A DNA stretch of 64,000 nucleotides from Sipunculus nudus (lineage: Eukaryota; Annelida; Sipuncula; Golfingiida; Sipunculidae), in NCBI GenBank assembly GCA_026874595.1, contig CM049309.1, positions 47,786,079 to 47,850,078 of the forward strand, read 5' to 3'. Every line of letters begins with the position of its first letter. Position 1 is the stretch's first letter. Shown here in pieces: positions 23,701-35,700 of the stretch. The notes under the pieces are model-generated. The model did no database searches and was not told the origin of the DNA. It saw nothing but the letters and a program-made list of their open reading frames with translations. The position numbers and the translations under genes were made by a program.

Positions 23701-26700
23701 GGTTTAACTTGAAACAACTTGAAACATGAGTTGCCGTCTATGTCATCGTACCTACACGCACAGTAGTGATCATTTTGTAAAGTGATTGTGCTCAGTTTGA
23801 TTAATCATTTGTGGACTCCGTGTAATTCATGTGACAGTTGGAAGCCCTTTTGTAGGAAATACTGTTTAGCTAACAAAACAAACTTATAAACGACCAAATT
23901 ATCACTCAATTCATATGACCGCTCGAGTGTCAGAGCGGCCCTGCGGCTATAGGGAAGGTTATCAAACCGCATGCCTCTAAAATCTCGATCACCGCAAATT
24001 CTTCAGGATTATAATTTTCAAATATCCTCCATTATCTCGACCTCTGAGAAAATTAATTATTTTTAATTGGTCGCCAAATTAGAATAAATACGGTAAGTAC
24101 AACATCTGACATCCTGTGACACATATTCACTAATAAATTTATAATAATAATAAGTTTTAATGCTAACAAGAGACCCATGGAATATGAAGCTCAGTGGATG
24201 ACATTTCATGGAAAACTTGTACAAAAATTATATATTTATATTTATTGAAATATTTAAAACAAGCAAACAATTCATAATCTGAAATCTTCTTAAGTACACA
24301 GATCAACCGAAATTTCCTTTATACTTATGTTTTCTTAATTAGTACTTTTTAACAATGAATCTCTTGCAATCATTTTGTTATTGGCTGTTTAAGCTGAGAT
24401 ACAAGCTTCCACCACCTGGTTCATCCCTGTTACAACTGTCTATGTGCATCACTGAAAGTGTTCTTTCATAACTCAGTCTCCTGGTAATGCTACTGTGCAT
24501 GTCCTAATTGAAAACCAGTACCTTTGCAAAGTTTATATACCCTGCATACCACTGGTGTTATTTAACCACCTTATGAGCCCTTACTGTTTACTGTAACTGA
24601 TAAGGAACCAAAAAATAAGTGTATATGATAATCTTGATATTTACACAATACCAATATTGTTCTGCTTGCACTGTAGCTCAAATGGTTCTATCAACAAACC
24701 AGTACAGTAAGACTAAAATTTGCCACTGCAATTCTCCCATAACTGATCCTCCAATGGGGGAAAATTTGGTATCAGTCTGCAGCTGATGGCAAGTTAATCT
24801 GAGGGATTTTAAGTCCCTGCAACAGATCCCAAATATAAACACACTGAGGCTTGTTTTTTTTTAGCTGTATGAATCAGTGTACCACAATGAGATACAATGG
24901 TTAAATTGTTTCTTCACCAGGCTCCAAAAAGAAAAGTCAGATCATGGAGATTGAGACCATGGCCCTCACTGGTCACAGGTTCTGATTCATCTTATTGGCC
25001 AAAGCCAGGGGGAAACCCTATTATTAACAAATACAAGGAGACACCTTGGTAAGGGGATTCCCAGAAAGAAAACCAGGCACCTGTTGTCTGCTAGGGTGCC
25101 CTTGCTGGAGGGGATCCCTTGTGAATGCCAAACAGGACTCCAAGTCCCATTTTTTCTAATTTTCTTAGAGAAATGGTGTCAGATAATAGACATACTGGTG
25201 ACAGTGGTAGTAGCATATTTTAGAGAATAAAAGGTTTAACCAATGCATTTCTCTAATCTATACAGAAATGGGTTGCTCTAGAAAGATCATAAAGAAAAAA
25301 GGTCTACAAAATAATAACTTCAAATTATATATATTTCATAGGATGCTTCTTGTGCTTATTTCACCAGCTGTCCTAATAGAGAGTATCATATTTCAACCTT
25401 TCCAATTTCATTAATTCAAGTCCTCATGTCCGGGGTCCCATTAAATGCTTTTCAAGGCTGGAAGCACATTGTTATACATAAAAACATGGCTGATAATGTA
25501 GGCTTAATGCATATACAAAATGTCTCTCTTCAGTATAGATTAACTTAGATATTGACAGCTTCATGACAATGATGTACTGTCCTATACAGTGCCACTGTAC
25601 TGACTGTACAATATAATATAACCACAAGCCTGAAATCTTCCGTGTTGACAGATTGCACTTGAGAGGACCAATGTTGTTACATAAAAACTGAGAGGTTCTT
25701 TTGACAAAAACTTGACAACCATGTGCCTCAGCCAGTCAGCTAGAACTTATTCTCTGACAGAGATGACCTATTTCAATTCCTAATGCTTCCTCCTCAAGCT
25801 ATTATAGGTCAAACAGTTGACTCACTGAAATCATTTAACCATTCACAAGCAATGTAGGATAACTAGGATTCAGCCCTAAAACTGCCATTCAAACTGCTTA
25901 TGCTACTGTTCCATATGCACTATCTACAAAATGTGGATAAAGTAAGCTATATAGCAAGAAGAATATATGTTATTAGCTGCACAGGAGGAATTTCAAATGA
26001 AAACTGATAGAAATGTTTACATCAATTATATAAACAATTTACATTAATAAGCTACCATTTGTAGGGACTGGGACCATTAAGTTCCTCAGTCAGGGCATGG
26101 ACACCACACTGGACTTTGGACAGGTGTGAACATTGATAATACACATCCTCTGACAGGTGTTAATCTTCAGAAAATTTTTTATAGCAACCACTTGTAATTT
26201 TTTTTAGATAATGTGCATGAAGGGAATTCCAAGATCACTGTCTGGTGGCCATACTGTTTTTTTTTTATGGGTCTAAAATTCAACAGCTGCACATCCTCTC
26301 AAACGTTACAATCTTCAGTAAAATTTTCACAGCAACTGCTTGTATGTTTCTTGAAATTATGTGTGCAAAAGGAATTCCAAAAACACTGCCTGGTGGCCAT
26401 ATTATATATCTGATGGGTCTGAAATTCAGGAGAACACCTCCTCTCAGGTGTCAGTCTTCAGTAAAATATTCACAGCTCACAGTTCTTGAGATGATGTGCT
26501 TGAAACAGTGTGACCAACTGACAGACAAACAGACAGTCAGAAAACCCCGATTCTAAAAAAAAATTAAGCATGACCCTCACAAGTATTTTTTTATAAAATA
26601 ACAATAATTCTCAAAGAAATTCAATCAAGTTTGTCTAAATAACTTCACTGCCCAGCAAGAGAGTATGAAGTACAAGATTGTTAGGATAAAGCAAAGAGAA

Positions 26701-29700
26701 AGATTTATTTCATTTACTGATTTCATTAATGGATTTATTTCATTATAATATCATCAAAAGCATATTATTTCTTATTAGAGACACTAATTATCATTTGAGT
26801 TTTGTCATACATCCTATTTATCACATCAGATCTGCTGTTATAATCAATATATCAATTTATCCCCTCAACTCTAGTAAGAGTAAGCAATCACTGAGCCTCC
26901 TTGGCTGCAGTATCTATGTAAAGGGTTGGTAAAAGCCAGAAGCTACAGTATTTTTGTTAGAATAATAGGAAAATAGGCCATATATATCAAGGTTTAATTT
27001 TTATCGTTTAATCTCTGGTAGAGGATTATAAGTTTTGCTAACTAAAAATGTGGGTTTTTGGTCATTTGCTCGTAAGACACTGTACTAAGAATGTTGTGAA
27101 AAGATTTTGATCAAACTTTATGGAAGGAAGGATAGCCAAGGAACAGCCAAAACAATTTACCAGGGAATCTGGATCACCATAATTATTTTGCTTAAAGGAA
27201 TTTTTTACCTTTGAAAGATTGGGATATTTTTTTTCTGGCCCAGGGAATCACTTATGTACATTTCTGAATGAGGTGAATATTTCCCTGCCTGCAATTATAC
27301 ACTGGTGTGACCCTACTGGAGCCTTTGTTCTGGTAGGAAGTGCTGTTCTGTGATGCAACCATTCAGTTGGTGAACTGTAATACAAATTTCTCCCAGTTTT
27401 CATTGATGTACACTGGAACACCACATTGTGACCATCCCACAAATGTGACCACTCCCACAATTATGACCACGTTTTTTGGTACTGAATATATGATCCATGT
27501 AACTCATTTCACCAATATGACCATCCCAAAATAGGACCACTCTGGTCAGTCATCAAGGAAGTTGTAATTGAGGGGTTCCACTGCATTTCTACTCTAATGA
27601 TTATAAAAAAATTAGTATCTTGGAAATATTCCAGATCTGGTGATCAAGAATGTTGGCAAAGTGTGCATTCCCTGAGACTGGCCTGAGTGCATTCTAGATT
27701 TTGCTTTGAAGTCTCTAGTGGGGTTAAAAACTGGGGATTTTTTAAACTCAAAAGTCCTAGATTTAAACTAAGTTATATAATGATCCTGTGGCAGCAAGTT
27801 AGTATAACAACCACAAAGCAAGGGATCTGTGTGTCACGGCACTCAGCTGAATTTGACAATGAGAATATAAATTTTTATAACGTCCAGACCAAATATAAAT
27901 CAGGAATATGACCAGTCCAAATCTTGATCATGATGCGGTCCAGCCATAATCCTGATTCAGACTGTAATTTGACATAATAATGAATAATGCCTTCTGCTCT
28001 GTGACCTTGAACTTTGACCACATGACTCCAAAATAGAAAAAGGTTCTTACATTATTGGTGGGCCATATATAAATCAAGTTTGAAACAAATATGTCAATCC
28101 AAAGAATGGAGTTAACACTCAGAAAACAAGGGACCCATGGGTCACGGCCCTCAGCTGAATGAGACAGATATAATTGTGTCACTATTGTTGTATGTAGGTC
28201 TGTAAGATTTCATTTTGACAGATGTAATTTTTGTATTAATTATGTAGTTGAGCGGAATAGTTATATAGAAGTATCAGTATTTTAAATATGAACAAGAATG
28301 TGTGTCTAAAATATTGCAATGGGAATGACCAGATGTTGTAAATTGTGGAGAAAGTAAGTGGAGATGTGCAAGTATAAAAATACACATTTAATAAATCAAA
28401 ATATTTATGGAAAAGTAGAAAACTTATATGTTTTGGGAAGCAGTTATTGCTGAATTAGAGAGGAAACAGAATGTCTTAAAAAGTATCTATTGAGAAGATA
28501 TTGTAGATTAAGCTGTGAGAAGTTGCCATGTTTGATCTGAATTGAAGAATGGGGAATTGTTGCTAATAATATCTTGTGATCTGACCATGTATTTTCTAAT
28601 GTTGAAACTGAAGCATTTAAACAGTTAGAAAAGACAAGATCTATGGTATTTCCATGGTCATTGGTTGGTTCTCTGACTAGTTGTTGACATTTAAAGAGTT
28701 GACATAATTGTGTCAATTTGGTGTCATATATTATATTAGAAATGTCAATATTGAAATCGCCCATGATCACTATAGGCAGGTTGAGGTCAACTTGAGAGAC
28801 TAAAACTTGGGAGTTCAGAGAAGAAGTTACTGATGGGGCATGCGGGTGACCTATATAGGAAAACAATCTGAAGTGACTGAGTCAAAGTGTGAATATAGAA
28901 AAGAGATGACTCAAAATCTGGTGTTGTGTGGTGGTGAAGGGTTACATGGGGACTCAGCTGTTTGATCTGATTGGGGGGGGGGGGGGGGGGGGAAGGATGA
29001 GAGTTTAAAAACACCTTTGTAACTCTGTATATTTATTTCTTTATTTACCAGTTATAAATTTTATGCAGTTGCCAGAAGAATATTGTCCTAAACAAATACT
29101 CAGTGGCAGGGAGTGAGGAAAGTTACGACACCTTTGCATAAACATACAGGATACAAAATTTAATCTTACAGGTAAAAAAAAGTTTTATTCATAATTATTG
29201 AATATTTAAAAACAGACAGAGAGATAGAAAAACAAAGCAAATCACTTTAATTCCCATTCTACTGAGGCAGAAAAATACTGAACGAATGTTTGCATTAGGT
29301 CCTCATTTTTTTATGACATCTATTTTTTGTTAAGGAAAATTTTGGACAAATTTATAAATTTTACTATACATTTACAATATATATAAATTATATTTGAAAA
29401 TTTAAGTTGATTAACAATTCTAAATTGCATCAACATTTACAGTTAATCTGCTCAGTCAACATCACATTATATACACAATGTATTTATTTTTTCTTAAAAT
29501 ATATTTTTTTAAATTTGCAAAATAATAAATATATGAAAATAACACTTGATTCAGGAAAAGTTGTATACATTGGATCTGAAACAGCAATGTAATTAAAGTA
29601 TGTAACTAATGCAACATATCTGTTGGGGGGGGGGGGGGTCAGGGTTGCCATGTGATTCTACATTTGTGACAGCAGTGTTGCATCACTAATAAGTTTACCC

Positions 29701-32700
29701 AGGCAACGCTGTAGGGACCAGACATGGCTGGTCTGGAGGTTAAAAATGAAAATACATTAGAGCCTCAGAAAAACTTCAATAACTAGAACAATTTTTAAGC
29801 TTTTACTTTGAAATTTCAGAATATAAAAGATTAAATCTATATATATTGACTGTGAAAAGTAAATCAAAATTACAAGAAAGAAATATGCCATGGTCAAACT
29901 TGGCTAAATTTAAGTTATATAGAGGAATATTTATGGTAAATATAAAGAAAACCAGATGAGTGGTTGCGATATTCGGCAGTCCTGAAGTATGAAAATAGAT
30001 ATTTAATAGAAACACAGATGTATTTAATTTTTTCTAAAAATAAAATTTTAAATTATAACTTTTTTAAATTGTATAATACTGACTAAATTACTGGCACGTA
30101 CATAGGAACTATATAGAGGAAACAGTAAAAGTTTTCAGATACTGTGATGCATATGAAAAATTTACAGATGGACAGGCAAGTGGACAGAATGGACTAATAC
30201 ATTTATTTCACTTTCAAGGGAATAATGCATTTAACTTTATATATAAGCCTATTTTTTTTAGCATATCCACTTTTCCATTAATAGTTTTAAATCTGATTCA
30301 TTTTTTTTATTTACATGTTTTATTAATTTGTAATAAAACAACTAAAAAATATAAATTAAACTATTAGAATTCTAAGTTGCAATCATTATATATCCAGAGT
30401 GTAGCTCATATTGGGTCGTATTATGCATACACATATATTTTATTATTTTTAAATCACAAATGTTTAAACTGAATTTAAAAGAAAATAATGCCATAACATG
30501 GCATCTACAAGATTATTCCTTGAATCACTATTAAAAAGTTTTGCACATTGGAGTTTTCAGTACATGCTTAATTTATTCACCGAAATAAAATAAAAGATTC
30601 AGTAAATTTGATAAAATAAAAACATCTTTTCAAATAAAGTATACACACTTTTGGTTGAATGAGGGACAAACAATATCATTATGCTAATTACAATCTCAGC
30701 TATAATTTATTACTGGAATTAATAGTCAATTTCACACCTGGTGAAATTTTTACTCTTCTGAAGTAAGGAATTACTTATCTGATTAACATCCGCACTTTCA
30801 TAGCTATACACCACTTTGTGGACACTATTAAATCTGCACTTTAATCATTGTAAAAAAAGGCACCAGCTTCAGCAATTCTCATGTTAGATGAGTAAATATA
30901 TTTCCTGATTTTTTAAAAATTGCATTATATTTTGGCCCATAACTTCAAAATAACACCCAATACTGACCTAATTTTTGGTATGTTCATAGAAAATGTTTGG
31001 AAAAATATGAATAATAAATATGACCAAGAACAGATCAGTGGTTTTTATATTAGGCAGCCTTGAAGTGTAACAATGGCTTTTTTATGGAAAACGGAGGTTT
31101 ATCCTTAATATCTCGAAGGAACGAAGTCCTAATGACCCAATTTTCGGTATGATAGGAGATTTTGGGAACATCTAATGGTGTGTAAAATTTTGGATTCGTA
31201 GGTCCAACGGTTTTAAAACGTGCCCTGTTAAAGGCCGGACGGACGGACAAAGGACCACGACTATAGCTCAGATGACTTACAGTCAGCTGAGCTAAAAATA
31301 TATGGACAGATGGCCACTGTGACCTTGACCTTTGACCTAGTGGCACACCCCAAATCAACCAGATTCACCTCCTAATTGCAGATATGTGTTAGATGAAAGG
31401 TTTGGGATGAAAAATTTGGCTTAAAATGCACCCACAATCTTAATCAATAAGTGGATCCTGTGACCTTGACCTTTGACCCCAAAATCAATAGAGTTCTTGT
31501 TGGTGGGTCATATATAAGTCAAGCTTGATACCAATATGTCAATCCAAACTGGAGTTATCATCCGAAAACAAATATGCAGACAGATGGCCCCTGTGGCCTT
31601 GACCTTTTACCTTATGACTCCAATATCAATCAGAATCTTTCCCTTTTGGCAGGTCAGCAATATGTGCAAGACAGAAGGTTTTGGATAAAAAGTTTTGCTA
31701 AAAATGAATCCACAATTTTTCTAAATAAAGGGGTTGGGTGACCTTTGACCTTATGACCTCAAAATCTATAGAGTTCTTGCAATAGAGGTGGGTCTTATAT
31801 AGATCAAGTACTGTTTGAAATCTGAATTTCAATCCAAACTGGATTTATCACCAGGAAACAAAATGACCAACATACAGAATGACAAACAGACGGACAGACA
31901 GACACACAGACAGGGTGATTACTATAGCGCATCTGCTTAATCAAGCAGGGCCCTAATAACATACATGGCTTCAGGACATGAGATGAAACCACAGTTGTAA
32001 ATCTGATAGTTTATATATGATTTGGCATTCTCAAAGTAAAGGAAAAAAATTGTAAAAAACAGAAAAAATACAGGTGGCCCCACCAGTCTTCAGGATCTGA
32101 AGAAACCAGTCATAATCAATATACATGTGTGGTTTCAGGACACTAGAAGAAACTGAAATTGGTAAACAGACTCAATTGCTGTAATTTAATAGTCTCAAAA
32201 ACAGGGAAAAACTGTGAAAATTAGAAAAATGCAAGTCACAAGCACCACCAATTTAGGGTATTAAACTAACAACTCTAAACATGGGCAATACAGTCAGCTG
32301 AGCTAATAAAAAGAGATAACTAAGGATTATCAGGTATCATGGTACAAGAACTTGGTAATAATCTGAGTTACTAGTTTTCAGGCTATAAGATGACAAATTG
32401 TACATTAAATATGGGATGACTGAAGTTATTCATGGATATTGTAATCACATAATCTGAATGCTTACACGTATAGGATACATCCTATTGATGTGACATGAGC
32501 TATTAAGATGACCACAAATGAAAACTAAAACAACTTATGATTATCTTGCTTAAACATGAAGTAATAATAATTACTTGCTTTATTATTGTATTATCATGAT
32601 AAGTCATTATGTAATCAGCAGATTTTTTTTGGACTAATTGTTTTGAGGGAAAAATCAGCTGATACATACCAATACCAGCAGCTGATGTATCAAAACAAGT

Positions 32701-35700
32701 ATATAATATTCTGTGGTTGCCTTCATTAACATAGGATAAAATTTTGCAATTTTTACTTTCTCAGTGTCTCACAAGAGTTAAATTTTCCCAATTTCACAAT
32801 ACAAAAGACCTATACAAAGTGTATAACCATTATTGTGTGCATTAATTATATCAAATATTATGTCCACTAAATCTTATTAACTAAAATATTTTTGTTAATG
32901 GGAGACAATTGGAAAGATCATATCATATAAAATATCAATCTTTGAACAAACATGATCTATTTTTATTCTTTATGTAACACTTCATTTTTACACTTTGCCT
33001 TTGGGACCTTTAATCACGAAGGTTTTCTTTTAGCAATAAGTTTTTAGCATTCAGTTAAATGCCAGGCAACCTGAGAAATGTTGATTGAAGTGATTGTATA
33101 TGGTTATATACGCAGCCATTTAATAAAAATATTCTGAACTGGCTGGTTCAGCATAACCTTGCTACTGGTCTTTAGGCAGCCTTATAAGCCCAAAGATGTA
33201 CTGCCCGAGGCCAGGAGGAAGGTAATATCAAACAAAACATGAAATTAGTTGCATTTCTGTCCAGTTCTTGAACAGATACAGTTCCACATATACTCAAACA
33301 GAATATTAATTTTAATGAGACCAGGAAAAGATTTCACTGCCATAAACATGTAATCAGAAATGAATGACAACAATGGATGTAGTATTAAAGTTGTTGACTT
33401 TAAATTGTATATTTTTTGTGTAGCAAACAAACAGTTGGATGAATAATAATTTAAGTTTTGTGTGCAAATTACCTTATCATTCAGTTATATCTTCAGTTTT
33501 TATTAAATGTTGTCCACTAGAAACCTTATTACTGTTCCATGTGGCCCACTGGGAAGAAAATGTTACTACATCTGGCCTAAATGATAGATATCAACAGTAC
33601 ATTGTATGCAGTGGCATACTGATCCCCTGCTCAAATGATAAGCACTGGTTACCTAAAAAACGTAATGAAAAATATTTCTAATACTATATTTAATTTTCAA
33701 TCTGCAGCCAGTACTAAGTTTACTTATACCCTGGCAGGTATACACCAATCCTGGTATGAAGTATGACATTGCCCAGTCGCATGTCACAAACCAGGAAGTA
33801 AACATTTCTTTTAAAGAGAAATGTTTGCACATGGGTGTGCATATTTTTATAGAACAGTATAGAAGGACACAGAATAAAAGGACAATATGTGAGCCCTTCA
33901 GTGACGCCTGAGTTTACAAATGTACTTTTAGAGTGATTGTACTCTTCAGTCTTTGTTATCATACAGTGTCAGGTCCACACCAAAATTGTGTTGTTTGGTT
34001 TGTGTACTATAAATACACACACAGACTGTCAATGTTGCAAAACAAACAACCACATTGTCTGTGCCAAGACAATATAATGATAAATATCAACAAGGGGCAC
34101 TAGTTTCCAGGCTATAAGATAGTATAACCAGGATAAATATTGACTAGCAAATGGCATTTTCTGGAAAATCCTGAAATTTTCCAGCATAATGTGAAATTAT
34201 ACAGCGTTATGTGGCACATTCTGGAACATGTAACTTGAATAATATCATAGTTTATATTCAGAGGATATTTATTAGAGGATTATGTGCAAAACTTTGGTTT
34301 CACAATACTTCTTGAAGAAATTTTACTACTGAAAAGAAGTACTTGACCTTTTATCTGAACACTTAAAATAACGAGCTAACATACTTTAAACTCTCCAACT
34401 ACAATGGATAGAAAGCTGAAGGAGCGACTCTCACTGATATTTTGCCTTAAAACTCACACTGAAATTGCTCCAGGCAAATTTTTGCACTGCCCATTTGCCC
34501 TAAAACCATAGAAAAACAATTGAGGTGTACAAGATGACCCATGCATTTATTCATATATAAGAAAATTTGGTATTCATATCTTTATTCATGGGTGTGTCTC
34601 CCACAGTGTTCTGCCGAGAATGTCTGAGTCACTATCTACTGCACAAAGTGCACACATATCAGTGATAGATAGAATGTGGTATTCTAGGAACTTAACCTGT
34701 AACATGTAGACTGCCTAACACTGGAGGACCTGTTCCTGCTAAAGAATTCAAACTGATGGAGAAAGCTATCATTTTATAGACTTCAGGTTTTACTCTTAAT
34801 TGTAAAACCAGACTGAACACCAGGGAAACTGTGGTTCAGCATGAATTGGCTGCCATCACAAATTGCTTGAAAATAACTAAGTGAAACTGACTGAAAGTGT
34901 AATTAATCTAGCAAAAACTTAAACATTTACTGTAAAAAAGTTTATCTCCTAAATAAGACAAGTGTGATATTTAGGGTGAAAATTAAGGTAAAAATTTTTT
35001 TGACCATCTCTGTCTTTGCCCACGTTCCCAGCATGCTTTGTGCAAGTGCTGTGTAACACATACACAAAGGAGTTCGGATCTTGTTTACACTGATGAGCCG
35101 GACACGCTGTTAATGTTTGTGGAAGAAATCTTAGACTCAATTTTCATATATATTGTTTACAATTTCAAACTAGAATACGTGTAGTCAACAAGGGACTATG
35201 TGTATCTGCCAAAATCAGAGTGGAATGGGTGAAGTGAGGCATGGATTGAGTGGCAAGGGGAAACGGTTCCTGAGATATGAGCTTAGATGTCTGCAGCTGA
35301 ACCAGAATGTACGTGGCGCCACCTGTCATATAATCATGAAAGCTGTCCAGGATGTATAAACCTGCAAAATATTAGGCAGTTATGTCAAACCACTACAGAG
35401 ATATGAGTGATATTATCCAATGGCAGACAAACAGACGCTGTGCAAAAACGGTTGCAGGTGGCCCCTCCAGTTTTGTGTATGATAAAGAGCTATGTGCATG
35501 AGACCTATACACATGCAAAATTTTGGCCAAATCGGTCAAATGGTTCCCGAGATATGAGCTTAGATGTCTGCAGTGTAAACTAGAATGTAGGTGGTGCCAT
35601 CTGTCATAAAATCAAGAAAGCTGTCCATGATGTATAAAAACTGCAAATTTTAGGCAGATATGTCAAACCACTGCCGAGATATGAGTGATATTATCCCATG

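Larger units (their letters stand above)
28126..31295 (-). mobile_element. Helitron2/Helentron-like element, copy B, nested in copy E
   Basis: In minus orientation it begins TTAGCTCAGCTGACTGTAAG with the GCTCAG/CTGAGC hairpin (31265-31295), then GTCC repeats. It ends with TTCAGCTGAGGGCCGTGACC then CATGGGTCCCTTGT at 28126; GACCCATGGGTC is a perfect palindrome. The interior carries an endonuclease remnant next to the 3' end, two G runs, and an internal partial duplication (29290-30080 resembles 30240-31090). The flanks rejoin into E-type consensus without a target duplication beyond shared A residues. Confidence 0.65.
27816..32305 (-). mobile_element. Helitron2/Helentron-like element, copy E, split by nested copy B
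   Basis: The minus-strand 5' end TTAGCTCAGCTGACTG is at 32305. The 3' end (TCAGCTGAGTGCCGTGACAC, then ACAGATCCCTTGC) is at about 27816. Interior halves 27860-28125 and 31296-32280 belong together: both carry the CCTTGACCTTTGACC, GGAGTTATCATC and CAGGTGGCCCCACCAGTCTT phrases of copy D. Copy B sits inside at 28126-31295. The E-type interior has no recognisable protein. Confidence 0.6.

Noticed and set aside
10976-29014. Calling the endonuclease remnants ordinary LINE (CR1/RTE) fragments
   Set aside because: Possible, but the elements have two defined ends, internal deletions with intact ends, no target duplication and no reverse transcriptase after the endonuclease, so Helentron-like is preferred. 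The LINE option is kept as an alternative.
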